The notes beneath the pieces were generated by a model that had not been told where the DNA came from, ran no database searches, and saw only the letters and a list, made by a program, of their open reading frames with translations. The translations under genes were made by a program, and so were the position numbers. A stretch of DNA of 64,000 nt. It comes from Myxococcus xanthus. GTDB taxonomy: Bacteria > Myxococcota > Myxococcia > Myxococcales > Myxococcaceae. The stretch is taken from NCBI RefSeq assembly GCF_900106535.1, contig NZ_FNOH01000001.1, positions 558,001-622,000 on the forward strand, given 5' to 3'. Below are positions 51,521-59,941 of this stretch, one piece after another (position 1 is the stretch's first letter; the number at the start of each line of letters is the position of its first letter).

Positions 51521-52410
51521 GTCCGGCCAGGGTGGGGCACTCCGTGCCGGAGGTGGTGCTTGTTCCAGAGCAGGTAGGGGAGCAGCGCCAGCGTGCGCAG
51601 CACCAGATAGACGGCCAGGAAGGGCGTCAGCCGCAAGTCCTGGTAGCTGGCCGTCGCGACGGCCAGCGCGATGGAGGGATTGCCGAAGACCGCCGCGAGC
51701 GCGAGCGCGGTCCTGTCCTCGGGCCGGGGCGCTCCCGCCACGTGTCCCAATATCGCGGAGCCCAGGGTCATCACCAACATGCCCAGCACCATCCATCCGT
51801 CCACGTCGCGCAGCCTCGGGCCGCTGATGAACAGCAGGAGCAGGATGGCGACGACGAACACGGCCTTGAAGAGCCACAGCATGGGACGCAGCAGTCGCCT
51901 GGCCAGCATCGGCCGCCAGGCGCGCAGTGCCCAGCCCGCCGCGAGCGGCACGAGGAAGGGCAGCATGACCCGCTCAAGGAGCTGGACGGTGGTGGGGGCC
52001 TTGAACACGGCGGGGAAGAACTCGCTGAGCAACCGGAGTGAGAGCGGCAGGCACACGATGGCGGCCAGGGACAGGGTGAGGGACAGCGCCACCGTGAGGC
52101 TCAAGTCGCCGCGCTGCCGGTAGGCCGCGACCGCGACGCTGGGCACGCCAGGGCTGACGGCCATCAACAGCAGGATGCCGGCGGCGATGGGAGGCAGGGG
52201 CAGGAGGTTCACCACGAGCAGGGCGAGCAGCGGGACGCCCAACAGGATGAGGGGAAGGCCTCGCGCGTAGGCAGGCAGCCGCATGGCGTGCTTCACGGCG
52301 CTCACGTCGACGGCGAGCCCGAGGACAAACCCCATGAGCACGACGAGGTGCCGGACCGCGAACTCGACTCCGTCCCGCACGCTCAGCGCGGCGGTCACCT
52401 CGACGTCCAT
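51517..52410 (-). CDS. BASS-like (bile acid:sodium symporter) membrane transporter
   Basis: A 297-residue membrane protein with about nine to ten hydrophobic segments. The features [55 protein letters not shown] and [22 protein letters not shown] resemble the crossover regions of the BASS fold, including the N-P-S element. The family carries bile acids in animals and small organic anions or sulfur compounds in bacteria, driven by Na+; the substrate here is unknown. Its stop overlaps the PEP synthase stop by three bases in convergent orientation. Confidence 0.75.
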   Translation of the reverse strand: MDVEVTAALSVRDGVEFAVRHLVVLMGFVLGLAVDVSAVKHAMRLPAYARGLPLILLGVPLLALLVVNLLPLPPIAAGILLLMAVSPGVPSVAVAAYRQRGDLSLTVALSLTLSLAAIVCLPLSLRLLSEFFPAVFKAPTTVQLLERVMLPFLVPLAAGWALRAWRPMLARRLLRPMLWLFKAVFVVAILLLLFISGPRLRDVDGWMVLGMLVMTLGSAILGHVAGAPRPEDRTALALAAVFGNPSIALAVATASYQDLRLTPFLAVYLVLRTLALLPYLLWNKHHLRHGVPHPGRT

Positions 52411-52604
52411 GGATGGAGGATGCGCACGGAGCGCCTCGTCGGGAACGTTGGGGCGGCCAGCCGTGCGCGCGTTCCTCGAAGCGGTCGCGGCGTGACAGGG
52501 TCGGGCCTCACTCACCCCTGGGGGGGATGGCTGCGAATGCGGCATCGCCGTTAGACTCTGTGACGCGCCCGGATGTCTTGCATTCCCGGGCAGGGGGATA
52601 TGCC

Positions 52605-53897
52605 ATGGACGCGAATCATTTGCTGGAGCTGGTCAAGCGCTATCAGGACAACAAGGCATTCATCTCCAACGAGGAGACCGCGAAGATCGCGCTGGTCGTC
52701 CCGTTCATCCGGAGCCTCGGCTACGACCCGAGCGTTCCTCGGGAGGTCCGCCTGGAATACGCGGCGGACTTCGTCCAGGGGGACGGCAAGAAGCTGCCGG
52801 ACCGGATGGACTTCGCCATCTTCGACCAGACGGGCACCAAGCCGCTCATCGTCATCGAAACCAAGCCCTTGGGCACGGACCTCAAGTCCCGCGCGCAGCA
52901 ACTGGCGCGCTACCTGGCGCAGTTGCCGGAGCTCCACTTCGGCATCATCACCGACGGGTGCCACTACCTCTTCTTCGGGGACTTGGAGAACCCCAACGTC
53001 ATGGACCCGGAGCCCTTCTTCACGTTCTCCCTGGAGGACACGAAGTCGGACTGGGTGAAGGTGGCCAAGTTCCTGTCCAAGTTCAGCCGTGAAGCCTTCA
53101 ACGCGACGACGCTGATTACGGACGCGGAGAACAGCCGCTACCGGCAGGGGATGATCGACAAGCTCGCGTCCGCCCTGAAAGCGCCCGGTGAGCACGAAGC
53201 CTTCCTCAAGTGGCTCACGGAGGACATCTACAAGGGAAAGCGGACCACCGCGGTGATGGAGCGGCTCGCGGACGTCGCGAAGGAAGCCATCGAGCCGACG
53301 CTGCTGCGGGTCATGGGCGACGACTTCTTGAACAAGCTCAAGGAGCGCATCCAGCGGCTCAACGAGGGCGCGGAGCCCGCGGTGGCGCAGGAGGGCGCCA
53401 ACGTGGTGAAGCCGGATTCGGCCAGGCCCTTCGAGGCCGATGGCCGTGCCGCGCCCGATGAGAAGGGCCGCGCCGCCGTTGAGACCACCGAGACGGAACT
53501 GGAGTTCTTCGGCGTGGTGCGGGACATCTGCGTCAAGAACGGTGCCGCCGCCGAGGACATCCTCTACCGGGACACGGCGTCCTACTTCAACGTGTCCTTC
53601 AAGCGGCCCACGAAGTGGTTCGCCCGGTTCTTCAGCAATGGCAAGCGCAAGAGCATCGTCACCTGGGTGCCGGTGGACGAGGCCCGTGCCATTGCCGCGG
53701 GCTTCGAGGTGGAGGCGGCGCCCGCGGGTTTGGGCACCAGCCGCGTCTTCATCGAATCGGTGCCCCAGGTCTGGGCGCTGAAGGCGCTGGTGACCCGGAG
53801 CCTGGAATTGTCCAAGACGGTGCGTGACGAGTCGCCGTCTCCAGACGCCGCCACACACGAGGACGGGAAGCCCGCCCTCAAGGTCATCACGGGCTGA
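52605..53897 (+). CDS. Orphan protein with type I restriction HsdR N-terminal nuclease-like domain
   Basis: A 430-residue cytoplasmic protein. The first ~150 residues match the HsdR N-terminal (HSDR_N) fold: EETAKIALVVPFIRSLGYDP, then D69 in RMDFAIF and E85-x-K87 in IVIETKP, the PD-(D/E)xK triad expected for a nuclease core. SRAQQLARYLAQLPELHFGIITDG completes the domain. The middle is helical, and the C-terminal ~130 residues form another domain (ASYFNVSFKRPTKWFARFF). No helicase domain, HsdM or HsdS gene is nearby. It may act as a stand-alone nuclease in DNA defence or repair, which is unproven. The ATG at 52605 is used. Confidence 0.78.
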   Translation: MDANHLLELVKRYQDNKAFISNEETAKIALVVPFIRSLGYDPSVPREVRLEYAADFVQGDGKKLPDRMDFAIFDQTGTKPLIVIETKPLGTDLKSRAQQLARYLAQLPELHFGIITDGCHYLFFGDLENPNVMDPEPFFTFSLEDTKSDWVKVAKFLSKFSREAFNATTLITDAENSRYRQGMIDKLASALKAPGEHEAFLKWLTEDIYKGKRTTAVMERLADVAKEAIEPTLLRVMGDDFLNKLKERIQRLNEGAEPAVAQEGANVVKPDSARPFEADGRAAPDEKGRAAVETTETELEFFGVVRDICVKNGAAAEDILYRDTASYFNVSFKRPTKWFARFFSNGKRKSIVTWVPVDEARAIAAGFEVEAAPAGLGTSRVFIESVPQVWALKALVTRSLELSKTVRDESPSPDAATHEDGKPALKVITG

Positions 53898-53913
53898 CGC
53901 GCCGCCGCGGTGC

Positions 53914-54312
53914 TCACGCCGCCGTGCGAAGCGACGTGAGACCCACGGCCTTGAGCGCCAGCACGCCCGCCACGGCGAAGGCCTGCCCAGCGAGCAGCGC
54001 GGTCCCCAGGGGCGTGAGCTCCTGGGCGTGCATGACGACGAGCAGCACGCTGCCCACCACCCATGCGGCGTCCACCAGGAGATGCACCAGGGCTGCTCCC
54101 AGGACGGGCTGCTTGAGCCCGACCCAGAGGTTGAAGGCCGACCACGGCAGCAGGAAGAGGCCCACGCCGAACAGGAAGGTGGACGGCAGGCGCCAGCCCG
54201 CGAGCTGGGTGAGGGTGGGGGCAAGGAGCAACAAGGCCACGCCCATGAGGAGTGAGGCGGCGGCGTCGAAGCGGTAGACGAAGCGGGGATTGCGAAGCAC
54301 GTGCGTCATCAT
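53914..54312 (-). CDS. Small four-helix membrane protein
   Basis: A 132-residue protein with four predicted membrane helices (AAASLLMGVALLLLAPTL, STFLFGVGLFLLPWSAFNLWVG, LGAALVHLLVDAAWVVGSVLLVV, GTALLAGQAFAVAGVLALKAVGL). The size and spacing fit small uncharacterised DoxX-like or DUF-type membrane proteins. It is divergent from an XRE regulator, with a 126-bp gap, so it is the likely target of that regulator. The ATG at 54312 follows GGAGAG. Confidence 0.68.
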   Translation of the reverse strand: MMTHVLRNPRFVYRFDAAASLLMGVALLLLAPTLTQLAGWRLPSTFLFGVGLFLLPWSAFNLWVGLKQPVLGAALVHLLVDAAWVVGSVLLVVMHAQELTPLGTALLAGQAFAVAGVLALKAVGLTSLRTAA

Positions 54313-54438
54313 CTGGGCTCTCCGGGTGGCTGGGAACGGGAGCACAGTGTTCCTGGCAGGGAATGTTCTCAATTACCTCGAAGGTCATCGTCCCGCGTCA
54401 CGGCCTGGGGCAGTCTGGGCTCGGAAAGGGACACGGCG

Positions 54439-55170
54439 ATGATTGGACCCCTGCTCAAGGAATGGAGAACGCTGCGCGGCAAGAGCCAGTTGGCCCTGTC
54501 GCTGGAGGCGCAGGTATCGGCGCGCCACCTGTCATTTCTGGAGTCGGGCCGCTCCGGGGCCAGTCAGGAACTGGTGCTGCGGCTGGCGGAGGCCTTGGGG
54601 CTGGGGTTGAGAGACCGCAACGCCCTGCTGGTGGCGGCGGGGTTCGCGCCTCAGTTCGGCGAGCGCGGCTGGCACAGCGCGGAGCTGGCGGAGGTCCGGC
54701 GGGCCGCGGGACTCATCCTCGCGTCGCATGAGCCGTATCCCGCCATCGTGGTGGATTCGTCCTCGACGGTGCTCGAGGCGAATGCAGGCGCGCTCGCGAT
54801 GATGGGGCAGCCGCGTGAGGCGCTCGGACAGGTCAACCTGATGGACCTCGTCTTCGTGCCCGGGCCCGTGCGCTCGGCCATTGGCAACTGGGAGGAGATT
54901 GCCGGGTATCTGCTCCACCGGCTGCGGGAGGGCGCTCGCATGCGGGGCCCCCGCTCACCCGTGGCATCAGTCCTAGCCCATGTCCTGGCGCAGCCAGGTG
55001 TCGAGGCGTTGACCGCGCTGCGGCCCGCCAACGCCGGCTCCGTGCTGGTGCCCTTGACCTTCACCCGCGATGGCGCGACGACGCACTGGTACACCACGCT
55101 CACCAGCTTCGGCGCCCCCCAGGATGCCCTGGTGGAGGAAATCACCATCGAGCAGTTCCACCCGATGTGA
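54439..55170 (+). CDS. XRE/MmyB-type transcriptional regulator
   Basis: A 243-residue regulator. The N-terminal helix-turn-helix is LLKEWRTLRGKSQLALSLEAQVSARHLSFLESGRS (about 5-40). It is followed by a linker and a MmyB-like ligand-binding domain (about 95-240; PYPAIVVDSSSTVLEANAGALAMM, then VNLMDLVF). In this family the C-terminal domain binds a fatty-acid-like or other small ligand, and the regulator usually controls an adjacent divergent gene, here the small membrane protein. The ATG at 54439 has GGAAAGGGA upstream. Confidence 0.85.
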   Translation: MIGPLLKEWRTLRGKSQLALSLEAQVSARHLSFLESGRSGASQELVLRLAEALGLGLRDRNALLVAAGFAPQFGERGWHSAELAEVRRAAGLILASHEPYPAIVVDSSSTVLEANAGALAMMGQPREALGQVNLMDLVFVPGPVRSAIGNWEEIAGYLLHRLREGARMRGPRSPVASVLAHVLAQPGVEALTALRPANAGSVLVPLTFTRDGATTHWYTTLTSFGAPQDALVEEITIEQFHPM

Positions 55171-55191
55171 TGGAAGCGTGGCGCGGGCCCG

Positions 55192-56115
55192 TCATGGGAG
55201 GACGAAGTCGCGGGGCTTCAGCGGCTCGGGCTGCGGTTCGCCCAGCGCCTCCATCAGGTTCATCTCCACGCTGCGCGCCATCGCCAGCAAGGAGAGGTCG
55301 TTGGGCTCCGTGCCGAAGGGCTCCTCCAGTTCGTCGCTCAGCCGGTCGAGCCCGAAGAAGGTGTAGGCAATCATCGCCGCGAGCCAGGGCGTGAACCAGC
55401 CCAGCGCCTCCGCGAGACCAAAGGGCAGCAGCAGGCAGAACAGGTAGGCGGTGCGGTGCAGCAGCACCGTGTACGTGAAGGGCAGGGGCGTGAAGCGGAT
55501 GCGCTCACACGCGGAGAGCACGTTCATCAAGCCATGGACGTGCGTCCGCAGCTCGCTCCAGGTGATGTCGGTGAGATGCTTCTCCCGGAGGAGCGTGGCC
55601 AGCTCCCGGTCGTGCTCCCGAAGCAGGGCGTTGGGGCGGTTCTGGCTGGCCAGTACGCGCGAGGCCTCCGGCTCCGGCAGCAGGCGGCTGATGTCCTCCC
55701 GGGCGTCGTTCCCGCGCAGGTGCGCGACCATCGCGTGGGCGAAGGCGATGTTCCGCCTCGCCAACCTGCGCGCCGCCTCCTTCGCTCCGCTGCTGTCGTC
55801 CCCCAGGAGCGCGATGGCCTCATGGGAGAATGAACGCAGTTCAATGATGAGCGCGCCCCAGTGCTTCCGGGCCTCCCACCACCGGTCGTAGCAGGCGTTG
55901 TTCCGGAACCCGAGGAAGATGGAGAGCGCGATGCCCAGCAGGGACAGCGGCGCCGGCGAGGAGATCTGCAGATCCAGATAGCCTTGCCGGTACGCCCAGA
56001 CGACGAGCGCGGAGAGTGCCGCGATGCCCAGGACGTGGGGCAGGACGCGCGGGAGGATGGTCCCGCGCACGACGAAGAGGAGCCGAAGCGAGCTGAGGCG
56101 AGGACGGACAATCAC
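55192..56115 (-). CDS. Bestrophin-family anion channel
   Basis: A 307-residue membrane protein of the bestrophin/UPF0187 family. Features include IFLGFRNNACYDRWWEARKHWG, RNIAFAHAMVAHLRGND, and a C-terminal PFTYTVLLHRTAYLFCLLLPFGLAEALGWFTP, then DELEEPFGTEPNDLSL. These are the pentameric channel's signature R-N-x-x-x-x-R-W-W and E-P-F-G regions. It should conduct anions such as chloride, or cations in some bacterial members. The start is GTG at 56115 with GGAAGG nine bases upstream. Confidence 0.9.
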   Translation of the reverse strand: MIVRPRLSSLRLLFVVRGTILPRVLPHVLGIAALSALVVWAYRQGYLDLQISSPAPLSLLGIALSIFLGFRNNACYDRWWEARKHWGALIIELRSFSHEAIALLGDDSSGAKEAARRLARRNIAFAHAMVAHLRGNDAREDISRLLPEPEASRVLASQNRPNALLREHDRELATLLREKHLTDITWSELRTHVHGLMNVLSACERIRFTPLPFTYTVLLHRTAYLFCLLLPFGLAEALGWFTPWLAAMIAYTFFGLDRLSDELEEPFGTEPNDLSLLAMARSVEMNLMEALGEPQPEPLKPRDFVLP

Positions 56116-56184
56116 GGGCAGGGACCTTCCTGCGCCAAATGCCTCCGGGTCGCAAGCGCTCCTCTTGGCGGGCTGTTGTGGTGA

Positions 56185-57111
56185 TTAGGGGGAGCGGGGC
56201 CCGCTGGTAAGCGTGTGCCACTGCCCGTCGTGAATCCGCCCGATGGTGTGGTCCGCGAACGACCAGACGCCGTCGGAGGCGCCCCGCAGCACGGTGAACT
56301 GCAACGGCGCTCCTTTCGGGAGTCCCAGGGGGCGCAGCGCCTGGCCGGACGCATGGTCGATGCCGGCGAGATGCGCGACGTAGAGCGTCCCCTGGTGGCT
56401 CGCGATGCCCCAGTAGTCACGGTCCCCGTCGAAGGGCGTGAGGTCGCTCCATTCGTCTCCGCTGCCCGTCATCACAGCTCCGCTCTTCCCGCAGATGGCG
56501 TAGCCCTGTTCCAGCTTGCAGATGGCGGTCAGTTCGGTGTGGATCGGCAGCGGCAGTACCTGCCACGTGCTTCCATTGAAGTGGGCGGCGTATCCATCGG
56601 AGGCCACCGCGATGAAGTCCTCGCGGCTGTTGCCGGCGAGGTCTTCGATGGTGACGGCTTCTCCGTCCACCGTCAGTGGCGGAAGGGGTTCGAAGCTTTC
56701 GTCGCGCAGCCAGTACACCTGGCCCACGGAGCCGGCGCAGAGCACGTCTCCGCCGAGCACGCGAAGGCGGCGCAGCGGGCCCTTGTCGTGGACCGCCCCG
56801 TTGGTGAAGAGCTTGCGCGATGCACGGAGTTCATCCCGCGTCTTGGGCGTCTTCCAGTCGAAGCGGACGACGGTGCCGTTCTCTCCCAGGACGTAGGCCT
56901 CTCCGCCCGGAGTGGCGTCCACCGACAGGATGGCCTCATTGGAGAGGCTGAACTCCAGCCATTCACCGTCGTGCCGGACGCCTACGCGGTTCTTGGGCGC
57001 GTCCTCGTCATCGCCCACGGTGCAGGCCGCGATGACCACTCCCGGCGCCGGGCTGACGCCCTCCTGGATGAAGGCGTCCTGAAGGAACTCGGCATCGGTG
57101 ATTCCAGACAT
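56185..57111 (-). CDS. Beta-propeller-like protein of unknown function
   Basis: A 308-residue protein with repeated beta-blade-like segments of about 40 residues (GGEAYVLGENGTVVRFDWKTP, VYWLRDESFEPLPPL, DFIAVASDGYAAHFNGSTW, GYAICGKSGAVMTGSGDEW, DGVWSFADHTIGRIHDGQW). The spacing is close to the WD40/kelch-like range, consistent with a six- or seven-bladed propeller. Two Cys occur near the N-terminus. No signal peptide is visible. I recognise no family; such myxobacterial propellers often read effector- or toxin-related locus neighbours, but nothing here supports that. The ATG at 57111 is used. Confidence 0.68.
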   Translation of the reverse strand: MSGITDAEFLQDAFIQEGVSPAPGVVIAACTVGDDEDAPKNRVGVRHDGEWLEFSLSNEAILSVDATPGGEAYVLGENGTVVRFDWKTPKTRDELRASRKLFTNGAVHDKGPLRRLRVLGGDVLCAGSVGQVYWLRDESFEPLPPLTVDGEAVTIEDLAGNSREDFIAVASDGYAAHFNGSTWQVLPLPIHTELTAICKLEQGYAICGKSGAVMTGSGDEWSDLTPFDGDRDYWGIASHQGTLYVAHLAGIDHASGQALRPLGLPKGAPLQFTVLRGASDGVWSFADHTIGRIHDGQWHTLTSGPRSP

Positions 57112-57205
57112 GGCGACGACTTTCTCGTGCGGCGGCCCCGCCCGGGATGGATGGGTCGAGGCGGAGCCGCTGCGTTGTAGGTCGCCGAACGTATCACCCG
57201 AGGTG

Positions 57206-57244
57206 GACTCAGGGGCCCGTGAGAACCGCGGGCCCGCCTGAGTC
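57206..57244 (-). terminator. Stem-loop after the DUF378 gene
   Basis: GACTCAGG (57206-57213) pairs with CCTGAGTC (57237-57244), with further GGCCCG/CGGGCC pairing inside and one bulge. It overlaps the DUF378 stop. It is a likely terminator of the leftward transcript. Confidence 0.55.
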
Positions 57245-57548
57245 AGGGACGCACTTCGGTTCTGCGGTGAATCCCCATGTCCGTCCTCGGCGTGGTGGTC
57301 GTGGTGGCTCCCAGGCTCTTCTTCCAGGGGAAGGTGAGTGCCAGCGCGACGCCCGACAGACCCACGATGGAGTAGATGAGGCGGCTGAGCGCGCTCATCG
57401 CCGTCCGTGTCTCGCCGCCGAACAGCGCGTTCACGAGGTTCCAATTGAAGAAGCCAATCAGGCCCCAGTTGATGGCGCCGATGATGGCCAGGACGGCCAT
57501 CGCCTTGGCGAGCCCTCCTCTGGTTCGGTCCGCGTCCGCTCGTTCCAT
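57243..57548 (-). CDS. DUF378-family small membrane protein
   Basis: A 101-residue protein with two membrane helices. It contains LAIIGAINWGLIGFFNWNLVNALFGG and LSRLIYSIVGLSGVALAL, the G-A-I-N-W-G-L and I-Y-x-I-V-G-L-x-G motifs that define DUF378. Function of the family is unknown. The N- and C-terminal tails are charged and longer than in the shortest homologues. The ATG at 57548 gives MERADADRTRGG. A stem-loop overlaps the stop. Confidence 0.87.
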   Translation of the reverse strand: MERADADRTRGGLAKAMAVLAIIGAINWGLIGFFNWNLVNALFGGETRTAMSALSRLIYSIVGLSGVALALTFPWKKSLGATTTTTPRTDMGIHRRTEVRP

Positions 57549-57651
57549 GGCTCGTATCCTTGGCTAGGTGTGTTCCACCCGTGCAGGTGGGTGATGCCTC
57601 TTGGATAAGGTGTTGCCTGGACGCGTCCTGGCTACTCCACTGGCATCGATT

Positions 57652-57672
57652 GTCCGGCTCGGTGCTCCGGAC
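57652..57672 (-). terminator. Hairpin downstream of the LysR gene
   Basis: GTCCGG (57652-57657) pairs with CCGGAC (57667-57672) around a 9-base loop, 10 bp beyond the leftward LysR stop. It is a short stem without a T-run. Confidence 0.35.
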
Positions 57673-57682
57673 GCCATGCGGC

Positions 57683-58600
57683 TCAGCGGGAGTGGGTGTC
57701 CGCCAGTCGCTCGGGAATGCGCGCGACGAGGAGGTCGATGGCCGCGCGCACCTTCGAGGTCAGGTGTTTGCTCTGAGGCCACACCGCGTAGATTTCGTTG
57801 CCATAGGGGCGCTGCGTTTCCAGTACTTCGACGAGTCTTCCGCTGCTCAGGTGCTCGGCGATGAGCCAGCGAGGAAGCCACGCCAGCCCGGCCCCCTGCA
57901 CCGCGGCGTCCATGATGGTCTCCACGTCGTCGAAGCGCAGGCGCGCCTGGACGGCGATGCGCTGCTCGCCGCCTTGTCCGTCCGGGAATCGCCAGGGCTT
58001 GTTGACGCCGTTGCGGCCGTAGACGACCGCGTCGTGCTCGCCCAGGTCTTCAAGTGTCTTCGGGCGGCCGTGGCGCTTCAGGTAGCCGGGCGCGGCGCAG
58101 ACGGACATCGTCTGGACGCCCAGCCGGCGCGCCGTCAGTCCCGCGTGGTCCGCCAGTGGCGCGACGCGGAGGGCCAGGTCGTAGCCTTCCTCGACGAGGT
58201 CGACCATCCGGTCGCTGAAGGCGATTTCCAGCTCCAATCCCGGATGCTGGAGGACCAGCTCGCGCAGCAGCGGCGCGGCGCAGTGCCGGCCGAACATCAC
58301 GGGAGCGCTGACGCGCAGGCGGCCCGTGGGCGCGCGCCGTCCAGAGTCCAGCGCCGTCTCCGCCGCCTCGAGCTCCGCCAATGCGCGCACGCATCGTTCG
58401 TAGAAGGCCTGGCCGTCCTCGGTGAGGCCCTGCCGGCGCGTGGTGCGCTGGAACAGCCGGGTCTCCAGACGCTCCTCCAGCCGCGCGATGCTCTTCCCCA
58501 CGGCCGAGCGCGAGAGTCCCATGCGCTCCGCGGCGAGCGCGAAGCTCCCTGCCTCCACGGCCTGGACAAAGGCGAAGACGCCCCCAAGGCGGTCCCTCAT
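57683..58600 (-). CDS. LysR-family transcriptional regulator
   Basis: A 305-residue LysR regulator. The winged helix is FVQAVEAGSFALAAERMGLSRSAVGKSIARLEERLETRLFQRTTR (about 10-55), then a linker helix and a substrate-binding domain (about 90-300) with APVMFGRHCAAPLLRELVLQHPGL and EGYDLALRVAPLADHAG. The type is that of regulators often adjacent to quinone reductases or oxidoreductases. It is divergent from the alcohol-dehydrogenase/quinone-reductase-like gene, with an imperfect palindrome in the gap. Autoregulation and control of that gene are expected. The ATG at 58600 is used. Confidence 0.92.
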   Translation of the reverse strand: MRDRLGGVFAFVQAVEAGSFALAAERMGLSRSAVGKSIARLEERLETRLFQRTTRRQGLTEDGQAFYERCVRALAELEAAETALDSGRRAPTGRLRVSAPVMFGRHCAAPLLRELVLQHPGLELEIAFSDRMVDLVEEGYDLALRVAPLADHAGLTARRLGVQTMSVCAAPGYLKRHGRPKTLEDLGEHDAVVYGRNGVNKPWRFPDGQGGEQRIAVQARLRFDDVETIMDAAVQGAGLAWLPRWLIAEHLSSGRLVEVLETQRPYGNEIYAVWPQSKHLTSKVRAAIDLLVARIPERLADTHSR

Positions 58601-58630
58601 GACGCTGCTCCCATTGGTGCCTGCGTGTCT

Positions 58631-58659
58631 CCAGTGACTCGACAAAGTGTCGCCACTGG
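58631..58659. promoter_or_regulatory. Interrupted palindrome, candidate LysR operator
   Basis: CCAGTG-ACT-CGACA-AAG-TGTCG-C-CACTGG: two matching half-sites on each side, lying in the divergent LysR/oxidoreductase gap. The T-N11-A type core common to LysR operators is contained in it. Confidence 0.5.
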
Positions 58660-58718
58660 CGACGCTGCTTCGTCCGTATAGCTCCCGCATCACTTTCATG
58701 CAGGACGCGGAGCGGACG

Positions 58719-59732
58719 ATGGGCGCAACGATGAAGCGTTGGCAGGCGAAGCAGGCGGGACGGGGGCACCTGGAACTGGCGGAGGTGGCGATTCCCGCTC
58801 CGGGTGCCGGTGAGGTGTTGATTCGCGTGTCGGCGGTTTCCCTCAACTACCGCGAGAAGCTGATGCTCGACGGGGGGGGCTACCTGACGGCGCACCAGCC
58901 CTTCACGCCGGCTTCGGACATGGCGGGCGTGGTGGTCGCGGCGGGCGCGGGCGTGCAGCGCTTCAAGGAAGGGGCGCGCGTCATCGCCAACTTTCAGACG
59001 GACTGGGTGGACGGGCCCGTGCCGCGTGGGACGGTGCGCAGCCTGGGCGGAAACGCGCCGGGCGTGCTGGCCGAGTACGTCGTCATGCCGGAGCAGTGGC
59101 TGGTGGCGTCTCCCGAAACACTCGATGACGTGCAGGCGAGCACGCTGCCGTGCGCCGGCCTCACCGCTTGGACGTCCCTGGTGGAGCTGGGCGGGCTGCG
59201 TCCGGGGCACACCGTGGTGACGCAGGGCACGGGCGGCGTGTCCCTGTTCGCGGTGCAGCTTGCCGCCGCCATGGGCGCGGAGGTCATCGTGCTCTCGGGG
59301 GACGAGGACAAGCTGGCCCGCGTGAAGGCCCTGGGCGCCGCGCACGGCATCCATCGTCGCCACACCCCGGAGTGGCACACGGCGGTGCTCGAGCTGACGC
59401 GAGGCGCGGGGGCCGACCACATCCTGGAGTTGGTGGGTGGGGACAACCTGGGCCGGTCGGTGAAGGCGCTCGCGTCGGATGGGCGCGTCTCGCTCATTGG
59501 CGTGTTCGAGGGATTCGAGAGCCGCTTCCCGGTGCAGCCCTTGTTCATGAGCTCCGGCGTCATCCAGGGCATCTTCGTCGGACACCGGCGCGGGCTGGAG
59601 AACCTGGTGCGCGCGGTGGACCGGCTGGCATTGAAGCCCGTGGTCGACACTGTCTATTCGCTCGATGCGCTGCCCACGGCGCTCGAACACCTGGACCGCG
59701 GGCCGTTTGGCAAACTGGTCATCACGGCTTGA
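58719..59732 (+). CDS. Zinc-free medium-chain oxidoreductase (quinone reductase/ADH-like)
   Basis: A 337-residue NAD(P)-dependent medium-chain reductase. It has an N-terminal GroES-like domain (VLIRVSAVSLNYREKLMLDGGGY, PASDMAGVVVAAGAGVQRFK) and a Rossmann domain with TVVTQGTGGVSLFAVQLAAAMGAEVI, then GADHILELVGGDNL and FVGHRRGLENLVRAVDRLALKPVVDTVY. The zinc-binding Cys cluster of true alcohol dehydrogenases is missing. It probably reduces quinones or alpha,beta-unsaturated carbonyls. It is divergent from the LysR regulator, with a palindrome between them. I chose the ATG at 58719 (GGAG seven bases upstream); ATGs at 58698 and 58731 are alternatives. Confidence 0.88.
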   Translation: MGATMKRWQAKQAGRGHLELAEVAIPAPGAGEVLIRVSAVSLNYREKLMLDGGGYLTAHQPFTPASDMAGVVVAAGAGVQRFKEGARVIANFQTDWVDGPVPRGTVRSLGGNAPGVLAEYVVMPEQWLVASPETLDDVQASTLPCAGLTAWTSLVELGGLRPGHTVVTQGTGGVSLFAVQLAAAMGAEVIVLSGDEDKLARVKALGAAHGIHRRHTPEWHTAVLELTRGAGADHILELVGGDNLGRSVKALASDGRVSLIGVFEGFESRFPVQPLFMSSGVIQGIFVGHRRGLENLVRAVDRLALKPVVDTVYSLDALPTALEHLDRGPFGKLVITA

Positions 59733-59941
59733 CCTGGACCCGCGGCGCGGCTTGCGCCCCGACGCGCTCGGGGCCACCGGTGGTGGTGGCTGCAGGACGA
59801 AAGACAGACGCGTGCGAGGGTGAAGGACCACGGCAGGCGTTGGCGGAAGACAGAACGATGGGGTCAGGCGGCGCTGCGAGGGTTTGAATCGCCAGCGGGC
59901 CTGGAGTGGCGCATGCGCCCGGGCGTACTGTCCCGGGCGGC

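Noticed and set aside
59871..59900. GGTTTGAATCGCC, resembling a tRNA T-loop
   Set aside because: The flanking bases do not form the 5-bp T-stem, and no acceptor or anticodon arm can be drawn around it.
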